From Clostridia bacterium (GTDB lineage: Bacteria; Bacillota; Clostridia; CAKSNL01; HGM11501): a stretch of DNA of 19,184 bases. The translations under genes and the position numbers were made by a program. Shown piece by piece: positions 1 through 7,565 of the stretch. The notes under the pieces were generated by a model. That model made no database searches, was not told where the DNA came from, and worked only from the letters and a program-made list of their open reading frames with translations. Each line of letters starts with the position of its first letter. Positions within the stretch are counted from its first letter, which is position 1. The stretch spans positions 1 through 19,184 of the forward strand of contig JAFPCL010000095.1 in the NCBI GenBank assembly GCA_017390225.1, written 5' to 3'.

Positions 1-471
1 TCCTCCCCGCTTCCCATAGAGCCCGGCACCACAGAGCAATATACCGATGCGGCATTTTATATTTTATCGCGCATTGTAGCGCAAGTGTCGAAAAAAGACC
101 TCGTGGATTTTCTCCGCCCAGCACTCATGAACACAATGAAATTCAAAGAGCTCGCCTGGAGCACCTGTCCCCATGGCTACAGCATGGGCGCCACCGGCTT
201 ATATATCCGCACGGAAGACATGGTCAAGCTGGGGATTTTATATCTGAACGACGGCATGTGGCAAGGCACACGTATCATCTCCAAAGAATGGGTCGATATG
301 GTTTTATCCAACGGCTATGAATTCAAGTCCATCGGCGATGGTTGGCACGGCAAAGGCGGCATGTGCGGACAGCTTCTTCTGTTTAACCCTTCCAAAGAAA
401 TCGCCGTTGCTTGCCATTCCTATGAAGACCGAATCCATCCCGGAATACTTTTGGAAAAAGGCACTTACTAA
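1..471 (+). CDS. Serine hydrolase, beta-lactamase family (C-terminal part)
   Basis: The reading frame is open from base 1 to a TAA stop at 469-471, giving the last 156 residues of a longer protein; the start lies outside the window. The segment YTDAAFYILSRI near residue 14 matches the Tyr-x-Asn-type second motif region of class C beta-lactamase/penicillin-binding-protein-like hydrolases, here with Asp in the third position. It is followed by YSMGATGLYIRTEDMVKLG and a WxGxRIISKEW stretch, which are typical of the C-terminal half of this fold. A late WHGKGGMCGQ segment sits where the third active-site motif (K/H-x-G) is expected. The nucleophile Ser-x-x-Lys motif would lie upstream of the window. 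Members include esterases, D-peptidases and beta-lactamases, so the substrate cannot be told. The frame ends 20 bases before a strong terminator shared with the convergent gene. Confidence 0.85.
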   Translation, partial: SSPLPIEPGTTEQYTDAAFYILSRIVAQVSKKDLVDFLRPALMNTMKFKELAWSTCPHGYSMGATGLYIRTEDMVKLGILYLNDGMWQGTRIISKEWVDMVLSNGYEFKSIGDGWHGKGGMCGQLLLFNPSKEIAVACHSYEDRIHPGILLEKGTY

Positions 472-490
472 CAATATCATAATTGCTTAT

Positions 491-542
491 AAAAAACGAA
501 CAAACCGAGATAGACTTTTTCCCTGTCTCGGTTTGTTCGTTT
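491..542. terminator. Bidirectional intrinsic terminator (module A)
   Basis: A 20-base-pair stem pairs 494-513 with 523-542, with one G-T pair, and has a 9-base loop. On the minus strand the stem is followed by six T (complement of A491-496), and on the plus strand by a T-rich stretch. It lies between the convergent serine hydrolase and the 940-residue secreted protein and can stop both. It is homologous to the terminator at 3700-3743. Confidence 0.9.
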
Positions 543-691
543 CGTTGTTTTTCACAGACTGTTTTCTGTTATGCATTTATCATACAGAACCATTTGAAAT
601 GAGGAAAAAGTGTGTTATCATCTCATGCATCGGCACAATAGCTGTATCATTCTCTTATACAGCAGAACATAACCCATTTCCAAGCTATTTC
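543..691. other. Intergenic stretch with a small hairpin
   Basis: This is the 3' untranslated stretch of the minus-strand gene between its stop codon and module A. I see no gene. It holds the continuation of the module A repeat (to about 577) and a perfect 7-base-pair inverted repeat, GCTGTAT at 641-647 with ATACAGC at 657-663, of unknown role. Confidence 0.4.
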
Positions 692-3514
692 TTATTCTGC
701 TATAATCGTAACCGTCTTGTGTTCCTCGTTATAATCGACCTCTGCACCCAAGTGTTCGCTGATAAAACGAAGGGGCAGATAGGTTCTGTTGTTTTCGATA
801 AAAGCTGCGCTATCCAAAGCGATTTCTTCTCCATTTACTTTGGCAATGACTTCATCAATGGTGATTTTGATAACCGTTTCCCCGTTTTGTACCATGACGG
901 TACGGGTTTCTTCATCCCATGTAACATCTGCGCCCAAGCTTTCCGCAAGCATGCGAATGGGAAGCATGGTGCGGTCATTTTGAATCACGGGGGCAACATC
1001 GTTTTCTATGGTTTTTCCGAAGACCATAGCATTTGTTTCACCGATGGTTAAAACAATCCTGCGATCCTCCCACGCAGCATACAGGGTAATATTTCCCGTC
1101 ACGCGGGCGTTTTCATCATAGGGTACGGTCAATTCTTTATCGGCGTACCATCCCATAAAACGATAGCCTTTCTTTATCGGCTCTTCCGTGAATTTCACTT
1201 GTGCGTTTTTAGCGATTTTTTTCTCTTTGATTTCACTTCCGCCGTCCGTTTCAAAGCAGACGGTTACATATACCGTAGCAGAACCACCGCCGGAGCTTTT
1301 GGTTTGCTTCTTCACAACGATTTCATTTTCCGCCGTGAGCGGCGCTTCTTTGAAGGTTTCAGCGCCATATGCATCGGTTTCCATAACGCGATTATCGGCA
1401 TATGCATCCGGAAGACAACTTACGGAAAGCACACCGTCTTCGTATTTTTGCTTGCTGTTTCCCGAAAGGGTAAGCTCTACCGTGTGTGCATCCTTCCACA
1501 AGACTTCCGAAACCGTCACACCCTCCAAACCATTGACTTCCCACAGCTGCGGTGTCTGCATGGATGCGAAGGTGCCGCCGATAATGGTTGCGGTGACTTT
1601 TTTTCCATTTTCCTTGCCGCGAATCAAGCTTCCGTCGATTTTGAGAGTTTCTTCCGTATTCTCCCGTGCCTTTATGGCAAAACCTCTGATTCTGCGCTCT
1701 TGGGCGTGGGCAAAAACTTCGCGCAAATCAAAATCACCCAGTTTTCCATCAGCTTTCTCATTTTTGACATAAACATAACAGATATACAATTCTCGGTCAT
1801 AGTCCACATCTTCCCACGAATTGCCCGAAAGGGTAATCTTAAACGTATTGCTTTCAATATCACTGACCGTGGCAGATACGCCCTCCGGCAAACCGTATAC
1901 ATACAAACCGAGCTTGGTTTCTTCCGTAATTGTTCCCGGAGCTTCATAGAATACGGGTACCTCTTGCGGAATCAATAAAGGTTTCGGTCTGCCGCTCATC
2001 GGTCTTGTTTCCGCCGTCACCGTAAAGCAAATGCTATCCTCCGCATGGGCTTCAGCCTGTGCCTCCGTCTGATAGAATTCGCGACTTTTGGCAAAAGCAC
2101 ACACCTCATGCCCGAAGCATGCAATTTTTCTGTTTTCTCCCGTGACAGCTCTATCCAAAGCAAGCACTTCAAAGTCATAATAGCCTGTTGTGAAGCTGTG
2201 TAAGTTTTTCTCTTTCATGCAAAAATGCGTTTCGTCCACATATTCCCAATAAGCATATTTTTCTTCCGTCTCGCCCGTATCGGGATCTATGGTTTGGTTC
2301 GCATCGGAAAAAGTATCCGCACATAGCTCAACAAAATTCACCTTGTAGGTGTGATACGGAATCTCTTCGTATTGATACGGATAAAAACGCTGTGTTCCGC
2401 CCTCCGGCTCAATCACGGGGATAGAAACAAACGGCAGTTCCCTCCCGCAAGTGATAATACTGTCATCCATGTATTCGTGCACCAGATAGCCTTGTTCGCA
2501 AATCCCTAAAATGCGATGTGCAGCCTCAAAGCTTTCCGGCAAAATCAGAGCATCCGATGTTCCCGTATTCTTATGCCAATCATACTCGTCAAAGCCGGTG
2601 CCCCACACATAATCCGTCACGCGTTCATAAACACCCAGGCTGTTCCATGTACTCACCACGGAATAATGCGCTCCGGCATATACCATCACATTCTTTACTT
2701 CCTCTTTGTCAAAAGAAAGAACCAAAGACGGCGCATCTAAATTCGTCTCTTCGTCTTCTATAATACCTCTTTGGTATTGCTCGTTGCTTCCCACGGTATA
2801 GATTTCCACGCAGTCGCCGCCATCCACGGCAATCGTGCAATGCGCTTTACCTACAGCAAAGGAGAGAACCTCTTTTTCTTCAAAACGGATATCCTGAACA
2901 ATCCGTTCCCCGGTGGGAAGAAAGCTGTAAAAGGTCACAACATTGGTGTCGCTGCTCAAAGCCAGCGATCTTCCGAAAAGGGCGATTTTCACAATTTTTC
3001 CGTCCGGATGATTGACCTTTGTTTCCATTTGCCCGTCACCGAACAAATATACCTCGCCCGTCCGCATCAACACGGCACTTAAATCTTCGCCTGCCGCTAT
3101 GTCTAAAACATCTGTGCAAATCAGCACAGGCGCAGTATAGCGAGCTTCCGAATTTTCTGCTCCCAGCTGTTTCTTTTCGTTGGAACCCAAGCCCCAAAGA
3201 TTTCCGGCTTCATCTAAAATCAAGCTGAAATCATTGCCGGCAGCTACCTTTACAATTTTATCATCCGTTTCCAATGTAATGCGGGTCAACTCTGCCGTTT
3301 CGCACGGCTCCGCCCCGCATTGCCCGTCTTCGTTATTTCCCCAAGCCGTCAACACACCGGCACTTGAAAGAACAAGATTGTGCCCGGACATACTGCCCGT
3401 GAACAAGGTGTTCGGGCTATCCTCGCCGAAATAATAGTACGCACCGGCTGCATACGCAGACACATGCATCACCAGCACACAAAAGATGATAATATAAAAC
3501 ATCCATTTCTTCAT
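692..3514 (-). CDS. Secreted RCC1-repeat / InlB-repeat / copper-amine-oxidase-like surface protein
   Basis: This 940-residue protein begins with a signal peptide (MKKWM, hydrophobic core to about residue 18, AYAAG cleavage region near 21-23). Residues about 40-310 hold several degenerate RCC1-like repeats, recognisable by LTAWGNNEDGQCGAE, LWGLGSNEKKQLGAE and IYTVGSNEQYQRG, which suggests a beta-propeller. Residues about 535-590 and 640-700 are two related beta domains that share GL-x-GV and TLSGNS. After a Ser/Gly-rich linker (about 739-746), residues 748-815 form an InlB B-type repeat (GYRFMGWY, ITLYAAW). Residues 820-938 match the copper-amine-oxidase N-terminal-like domain, with two copies of NDRTMLPIRMLAESLGA / NNRTYLPLRFISEHLGA. 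No LPXTG motif, SLH domain or transmembrane anchor is seen at the C-terminus. The role is probably extracellular binding or cell-wall association; no enzymatic function is evident. The start is supported by AAGGG about 10 bases upstream and a consensus promoter at 3576-3604. The gene is monocistronic. Confidence 0.85.
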   Translation of the reverse strand: MKKWMFYIIIFCVLVMHVSAYAAGAYYYFGEDSPNTLFTGSMSGHNLVLSSAGVLTAWGNNEDGQCGAEPCETAELTRITLETDDKIVKVAAGNDFSLILDEAGNLWGLGSNEKKQLGAENSEARYTAPVLICTDVLDIAAGEDLSAVLMRTGEVYLFGDGQMETKVNHPDGKIVKIALFGRSLALSSDTNVVTFYSFLPTGERIVQDIRFEEKEVLSFAVGKAHCTIAVDGGDCVEIYTVGSNEQYQRGIIEDEETNLDAPSLVLSFDKEEVKNVMVYAGAHYSVVSTWNSLGVYERVTDYVWGTGFDEYDWHKNTGTSDALILPESFEAAHRILGICEQGYLVHEYMDDSIITCGRELPFVSIPVIEPEGGTQRFYPYQYEEIPYHTYKVNFVELCADTFSDANQTIDPDTGETEEKYAYWEYVDETHFCMKEKNLHSFTTGYYDFEVLALDRAVTGENRKIACFGHEVCAFAKSREFYQTEAQAEAHAEDSICFTVTAETRPMSGRPKPLLIPQEVPVFYEAPGTITEETKLGLYVYGLPEGVSATVSDIESNTFKITLSGNSWEDVDYDRELYICYVYVKNEKADGKLGDFDLREVFAHAQERRIRGFAIKARENTEETLKIDGSLIRGKENGKKVTATIIGGTFASMQTPQLWEVNGLEGVTVSEVLWKDAHTVELTLSGNSKQKYEDGVLSVSCLPDAYADNRVMETDAYGAETFKEAPLTAENEIVVKKQTKSSGGGSATVYVTVCFETDGGSEIKEKKIAKNAQVKFTEEPIKKGYRFMGWYADKELTVPYDENARVTGNITLYAAWEDRRIVLTIGETNAMVFGKTIENDVAPVIQNDRTMLPIRMLAESLGADVTWDEETRTVMVQNGETVIKITIDEVIAKVNGEEIALDSAAFIENNRTYLPLRFISEHLGAEVDYNEEHKTVTIIAE

Positions 3515-3540
3515 TTTCTTCGCCCTTTCTTTTTATTTTT

Positions 3541-3565
3541 GTAGATTTGCATTTTCTGAATCTAC
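3541..3565 (-). other. 5'-UTR hairpin of the secreted-protein mRNA
   Basis: A perfect 7-base-pair inverted repeat (GTAGATT 3541-3547 with AATCTAC 3559-3565, 11-base loop) lies just downstream of the predicted start site, at the very 5' end of the transcript. By inference it could protect the mRNA 5' end. It is not close to the ribosome binding site. Confidence 0.4.
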
Positions 3566-3575
3566 TTTCAATTTC

Positions 3576-3604
3576 AATATAGCAAATGTGTCTGCATTTG
3601 TCAA
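3576..3604 (-). promoter_or_regulatory. Sigma-A promoter of the 940-residue secreted protein
   Basis: On the minus strand TTGACA (3599-3604) and TATATT (3576-3581) are separated by exactly 17 bases. This gives a start near 3569 and a leader of about 55 bases before the ATG at 3514. Confidence 0.8.
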
Positions 3605-3605
3605 G

Positions 3606-3645
3606 CGTTTGTGCACGAGTGGTCGTTTTTGCGCACGAATGGTCG
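3606..3645 (-). promoter_or_regulatory. Two 20-base direct repeats abutting the -35 box, operator-like
   Basis: Read on the minus strand, 3645-3626 and 3625-3606 are tandem copies that agree at 16 of 20 positions; the shared core is CGACCAYTCGTGC. The inner copy ends one base before the -35 hexamer. Direct repeats spaced about two helical turns just upstream of -35 are the usual site for a dimeric activator. The ACCATTC-like core resembles sites bound by LytTR-domain regulators (AgrA, ComE and BlpR group). The architecture is seen directly; the regulator family is inference. No regulator gene is in the window. Confidence 0.55.
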
Positions 3646-3698
3646 AAGTTTTACTATTTTCAGCGGTTTTTCCGCCTTGATGCAATATAATCGATATA

Positions 3699-3743
3699 AA
3701 AAAAAACAAACCGAAACAGACTTTTAGCTTGCCTCGGTTTGTT
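3699..3743 (-). terminator. Intrinsic terminator of the capA/LTA-synthase-like operon (module B)
   Basis: On the minus strand AACAAACCGA (complement of 3734-3743) pairs with TCGGTTTGTT (complement of 3705-3714), followed by a run of T (complement of A3698-3706). A short inner helix adds two Watson-Crick pairs and one G-T pair beyond a 2x2 mismatch. The sequence and about 40 flanking bases resemble module A at 491-577. The stretch 3744-3890 between it and the upstream stop codon holds no gene that I can support. Confidence 0.85.
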
Positions 3744-3890
3744 CGCTCCGTTCATTTTGCGGACTATTTTTCTGTTTTAAATTTACGACACGGAAAAATG
3801 GGCGGATGCAGCAAAAGCATCTTATTTCCAAAGCCACCCCTACACAGTTTTGCAGAACAAATTGACACGTCCCCTCTCTGTTTCCTATTT

Positions 3891-6056
3891 TCATTCCAGT
3901 GTAGGAAATAGTATTTTACTTCGATGCTTCTTATCAAAAAGACTGTTATATTGCAGTGATTCATATGACCTCAGCCACTGAAGTTCCTCTTCATTCGCCT
4001 CCTCAAAAGGCAAATAACATCCGGAAACTTTAGAGTAAAATCCATTGGCGTTTATAGAAGGAATTACATCTTCCATCTCTTGAAGGAATTGGTTATATGG
4101 TGGTAAATCAATCCCTGCTGCATTATATACATAAGATGATAAATAGTTCAAACTGGTACGCTCTATATGTTCTTCTTCTATATCATAATTCGCCCAAATA
4201 AAGAACGGAACTTCATAGCGCTTCTGCCGTTCGCTCAAAGTATCGGTTGCTGTTTCACCGATGGTTTCATAGAACGATTCTCTTAAATGCGGTTGATGAT
4301 CGCCAAAGAACACGATTACAACATCTTCGTCCTCATTTTGGAAATAAGTAATCAGTTGCTCCACTGCTTTGTCTGTTTCGTAAATCAAAGAAAGATACTG
4401 CTCAACCTCCGGATATTCCTTGCCATATTGATTCATTGAAATATGTTGGGTATAGTTTTCACCCGTGTATGTATAACCACCATGATTTTGCATAGTTATA
4501 CCAAATATGAACAACGGATTATCTTTTTGTTTTTCATATGTTTCTATCAAGAATTCAAACATTTCTTGGTCACTAATATACTTTCGTACATACTTTTTCC
4601 CGGGAAATTCCTCTATAAAAGAACACGCATCGAAGCCAAAATGTCCATACGCACTGGGGCGATTCCATCCACCGGAATCACTCGGATGCATGGCTACACA
4701 TTTATAGTTATATGACAATTTCAAGTATGACACCATCGAATACGTCGATGAACGAACATACTGTTGGTAAGGGACAACATTCGGTGCTAACCATGCCATT
4801 GAATTACCCGTGAGAAATTCATATTCAGAATTGGCCGTATTTCCTCCATAAACAGAGGTCAGCACACTTCCGGAAATGGTATTCTCTTTTAAAGAAGAAA
4901 TAAAAGGCATCACTTCTTTATTGGTTAAAATGTCGCCCACTACGCTCAAATCTGAGAATGCCTCATCCATAATTACAATGATATGTGGAAGGGCTTTTAC
5001 CTCTTCCGCAGAGTTCTTATCATTCGCTATATACTGATCCGTAATGTTTTCAATATGCTCGATGCTATATTCATCAGGCTCTTGCACAGTGATTTCCTTG
5101 AATTTAGATACAAACTCCAAAATGTACCCATTGATCCAAACCCCTTCATCTTGCCAATGATATGTTTTAAGATTAGAAGTATAAAAAAAGATCGTAACAG
5201 AACTTATGACACAGAAAACCAGTACTGCAAATCTTTTTTTTGCATAAAACCCTGATTTAGCTTTTTGATTCAAGCAATGACACAATATCAGCAGGAGAAA
5301 GAAAGAGCCCCATCCAACGCACATATTGGCGGAAATTGGAAGCAAATTATAGTTATCTGCAACATTCATTGCTGTGCCGATGGAAAAAATGTCGACAGGC
5401 TCAAACAAGCGCGCTCTGAACCTGTAAATATACACATTTACAGTAGAAATAACCATAAATATGCCTGCGCCGACAAAAATAGAAGGCAAAATTTTTCCAA
5501 AAACACAGTACAATAATAGAATCACTACTTCTACAATCCATACTGCCCACATGAATTTCTCATATCCCATGGAAACAGCCGTAGTATTAATCATAATCTG
5601 AGACACCATTACCATGACAACCGAAGTAATGCTACAATAAACCAAACTTGATACAAACTCATTTTTCGCGGTGATATTAGAAAGCAATTTGATTATTTTT
5701 ATTAGACCGATATAGACAAAAAAAACAGACAGTGCCGCCAACACAAACGAACTGATAGAAAGTATTGTTTCACGTGGCAATTGGAGAGCGACCACTATTG
5801 CCTGTATTTTCGAAGAAGGCATCCATCGATTATAAAAAACCAGTCCAAAATATGAAGAAATCAAGACAGCGGCTATCATGATGAGAAAATGTCTTTTGTT
5901 GTTCGGGAGAACTATTTTATGTTTTTTCCTATAGATTATCAAACCGACGCCGCAAGCAAACAACACAGCTGTTAATAGTATTCCCACAATGGTTGCCCGC
6001 ATCAGTAGCAACAATAGCGCCCCGAATGAAACTATGGTAAATAGAAGTTGAAACAT
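3891..6056 (-). CDS. LTA synthase family membrane sulfatase-fold phosphotransferase
   Basis: This 721-residue polytopic protein has hydrophobic segments at roughly 4-20, 22-42, 57-75, 99-122, 136-160, 168-188, 190-210, 247-262 and 276-293, followed by an extracellular alkaline-phosphatase/sulfatase-type domain from about 355. Residues matching the Staphylococcus aureus LtaS active site are visible: Glu365 (MDEAF), candidate nucleophile Thr407 in GGNTANSEYE, Trp464 and Arg466 (GGWNRP), His525 (MQNHGG) and Asp586-His587 (FFGDHQPH). The family transfers glycerophosphate or related groups from lipids to envelope polymers or glycans; the substrate here is unknown. The start at 6056 is chosen because AAAGGAG lies 8 bases upstream; an in-frame ATG 40 codons earlier lacks such a site. 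It follows the CapA gene by 116 bases and ends at module B. It looks clearly richer in A+T than its neighbours (20 G+C in bases 4441-4500). Confidence 0.85.
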   Translation of the reverse strand: MFQLLFTIVSFGALLLLLMRATIVGILLTAVLFACGVGLIIYRKKHKIVLPNNKRHFLIMIAAVLISSYFGLVFYNRWMPSSKIQAIVVALQLPRETILSISSFVLAALSVFFVYIGLIKIIKLLSNITAKNEFVSSLVYCSITSVVMVMVSQIMINTTAVSMGYEKFMWAVWIVEVVILLLYCVFGKILPSIFVGAGIFMVISTVNVYIYRFRARLFEPVDIFSIGTAMNVADNYNLLPISANMCVGWGSFFLLLILCHCLNQKAKSGFYAKKRFAVLVFCVISSVTIFFYTSNLKTYHWQDEGVWINGYILEFVSKFKEITVQEPDEYSIEHIENITDQYIANDKNSAEEVKALPHIIVIMDEAFSDLSVVGDILTNKEVMPFISSLKENTISGSVLTSVYGGNTANSEYEFLTGNSMAWLAPNVVPYQQYVRSSTYSMVSYLKLSYNYKCVAMHPSDSGGWNRPSAYGHFGFDACSFIEEFPGKKYVRKYISDQEMFEFLIETYEKQKDNPLFIFGITMQNHGGYTYTGENYTQHISMNQYGKEYPEVEQYLSLIYETDKAVEQLITYFQNEDEDVVIVFFGDHQPHLRESFYETIGETATDTLSERQKRYEVPFFIWANYDIEEEHIERTSLNYLSSYVYNAAGIDLPPYNQFLQEMEDVIPSINANGFYSKVSGCYLPFEEANEEELQWLRSYESLQYNSLFDKKHRSKILFPTLE

Positions 6057-6172
6057 GAAAGAATCTCCTTTGCGTTTTTTATAAAACCTATTTTTCGTGT
6101 CCATGCATATACCAATCGTTAATATGTAATCTGAAATTCTGTATACCTTTTTCTTTAAATAAACTTGTTTTA

Positions 6173-7225
6173 TCACATCGGGCTGTCTGCATTTCCATGC
6201 ATGAAATCCAGCACCTGTTGCTTAACCTCTTCCTCTTCAATGACCGTCGGCTGGTAATTGTTGTAATCTCCCGTGTACACATAGCAGGGGATGATTTCTC
6301 CCTTTTTGGCTTCCAAAACGCCCTCGGGAGAAATGGTCAAGGTGTAGGTATAGATGATGGTTCTGTTCTTCGGGCGGCGGTTTCCGCCGAAGCAGAAGTT
6401 GCCCATGGAGTAGATAATATCCACGCCGTTATATTCTTCCCACCGCTGCAGAACATGAGGATGATTGCCGATGACAAGATCGGCGCCGCCGTCGATGATT
6501 TTATGTACGGCGCGGATTTTCCAGTCCTCCGGTGTGTAGATACCTTCTTTGCCTCCGTGGAAATAGACCACCTGGAAATCCGATTGTGCTTCGGCTTCTT
6601 CGATTCTTTTCACAATACTGTCCGCTTGCCACTCGCCCCACAGACCGTTGCATATAAGTGCAATCGTGTATCCGTTTTTCTCTAAATAGACGGTTTTATC
6701 ATCTTTGCCATACAAAAGACCTGCCGCCTCTACCGCCGCTTCCGTGTCGAGCTTTCCTTGCAAGCCGTAGTCGCCGTAATGGTTGTTTGCCAAAGAAACG
6801 ACCTCAACGCTTGAAGACGTGAGAATATCCGTGTTGGCGGTTTTCGCATAAAACCAAAAAGCAGGCAGTTCTTTTTCAATCTCTTGCAAATCATTGTCGG
6901 AAAGCACATTTTCCAGATTCACGATGGTAAAATCATCTTTTTCAAATATAGGTGCTACCTTTTCCAAAAAATATGTCGGCGGATTGTTTTCGGCATATTC
7001 GTTGAAACTGCCGCTCGATGTGTAGTTCTTTTCCGATGCAATGAGCACGTCCCCCGTAAAGGTCATGGTCAAATCAAAAGACTTGGGCTCTTCCTCCACG
7101 ATTTCCGGTTCTTCAATGATTGGTTCATCTACAATCGTCATGGTTTCTACACTCTTTGTGCATCCTGTAAATAGCAAAACAAAAAACAGAAAAAGACAAC
7201 AGAATAATCGTTTCATTTTCTTCAC
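6173..7225 (-). CDS. CapA family lipoprotein (metallophosphatase-like)
   Basis: This 350-residue protein starts with a lipoprotein signal (MKKMKRLFCCLF..., lipobox LFTGC with Cys22), then an acidic linker (about 30-48), then a CapA/PgsA-type calcineurin-like domain. Metal-binding family motifs are visible: TGDV (Asp59), NLEN (103-106), ANNHYGDYG (Asn147, Asn148, His149), FHGG (His223), GNHPH (253-257) and SMGNF (273-277). CapA proteins take part in poly-gamma-glutamate capsule formation in Bacillus, but many clostridial homologues stand alone and their substrate is not known. No PgsB or PgsC partner is visible here, so a capsule role is not implied. The ATG is preceded by AAAGGG about 10 bases upstream. 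It is probably the first gene of a two-gene unit with the LTA-synthase-like gene. No strong promoter is apparent between it and the hairpin array upstream. Confidence 0.85.
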   Translation of the reverse strand: MKKMKRLFCCLFLFFVLLFTGCTKSVETMTIVDEPIIEEPEIVEEEPKSFDLTMTFTGDVLIASEKNYTSSGSFNEYAENNPPTYFLEKVAPIFEKDDFTIVNLENVLSDNDLQEIEKELPAFWFYAKTANTDILTSSSVEVVSLANNHYGDYGLQGKLDTEAAVEAAGLLYGKDDKTVYLEKNGYTIALICNGLWGEWQADSIVKRIEEAEAQSDFQVVYFHGGKEGIYTPEDWKIRAVHKIIDGGADLVIGNHPHVLQRWEEYNGVDIIYSMGNFCFGGNRRPKNRTIIYTYTLTISPEGVLEAKKGEIIPCYVYTGDYNNYQPTVIEEEEVKQQVLDFMHGNADSPM

Positions 7226-7263
7226 CCTTTCTTATAATCAAGGAAATCTGATGTACGATGATA

Positions 7264-7431
7264 ATGAAATGAAATCGCGCAAACGCAATGAAATCCAAAA
7301 TAGATTTTGGATGAAATCAAAGCCTTGCGGCTTCGATGAAATTAAATCCGTCTTTTCATCCGCCACAGGCGATTTCATCTGCAACAGCAGATTTCATCCA
7401 CGAAGTGGATTTCTTCCGTTGCAAAACGGAT
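7264..7431. repeat. Array of short hairpins separated by GATGAAAT, inverting at its centre
   Basis: The motif ATGAAAT/GATGAAAT occurs forward near 7264, 7288, 7310 and 7335, then as its reverse complement (ATTTCATC-like) at 7353, 7371, 7390 and 7408 (the last reads ATTTCTTC). Spacings are about 17-25 bases. Between successive motifs lies a short perfect hairpin with a different stem each time: GCG/CGC, ATCCAAAAT/ATTTTGGAT (7293-7312), AAGCC/GGCTT (7320-7333), CGCC/GGCG, TGC/GCA, CAC/GTG and CGTT/AACG. The motif itself begins GAT and ends ATC, so it extends each neighbouring stem by up to 3 base pairs. The whole array is also a large imperfect inverted repeat centred near 7348. It is non-coding and lies between the tRNA-Thr terminator and capA. 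Confidence 0.75.
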
Positions 7432-7438
7432 TTAACTG

Positions 7439-7468
7439 AAAAAAGCACTTCATACGAAGTGCTTTTTT
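7439..7468 (-). terminator. Terminator of tRNA-Thr
   Basis: A perfect 13-base-pair stem (7439-7451 with 7456-7468, loop 7452-7455) whose minus-strand 3' arm ends in six T. It begins one base after the tRNA CCA end. The A/T tracts at both ends would let it work in either direction. Confidence 0.9.
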
Positions 7469-7469
7469 C

Positions 7470-7545
<76 letters not shown>

Positions 7546-7565
7546 ATTTCTTAATAGCAAGAAGT

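Noticed and set aside
1..471. Beta-lactamase-family pseudogene truncated at the 5' end
   Set aside because: The frame is open right up to the window edge, so the truncation is due to the window and not visible decay.
317..1978. Long plus-strand open frames (317-1051, 1199-1978) antisense to the 940-residue gene
   Set aside because: They lie opposite a gene with clear domains, promoter and ribosome binding site; they have no domain features and no start signals, so they are shadows.
3661..3676. GCGG/CCGC hairpin as an extra terminator near 3670
   Set aside because: Only four base pairs and no T run on either strand; module B next to it already serves as terminator.
6057..6176. Upstream in-frame start at 6176 for the LTA-synthase-like protein
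   Set aside because: It lacks a ribosome binding site, overlaps the capA stop codon, and adds a charged 40-residue stretch before the first membrane helix; the ATG at 6056 has AAAGGAG at ideal distance.
7264..7431. CRISPR array
   Set aside because: The repeated unit is only 8-9 bases, the intervening sequences are short hairpins rather than 30-40 base spacers, the motif inverts midway, and no cas gene is nearby.
7226..7469. T-box or other known riboswitch before capA
   Set aside because: No T-box consensus, specifier loop or aptamer core is visible; the structure is a chain of unrelated short hairpins.
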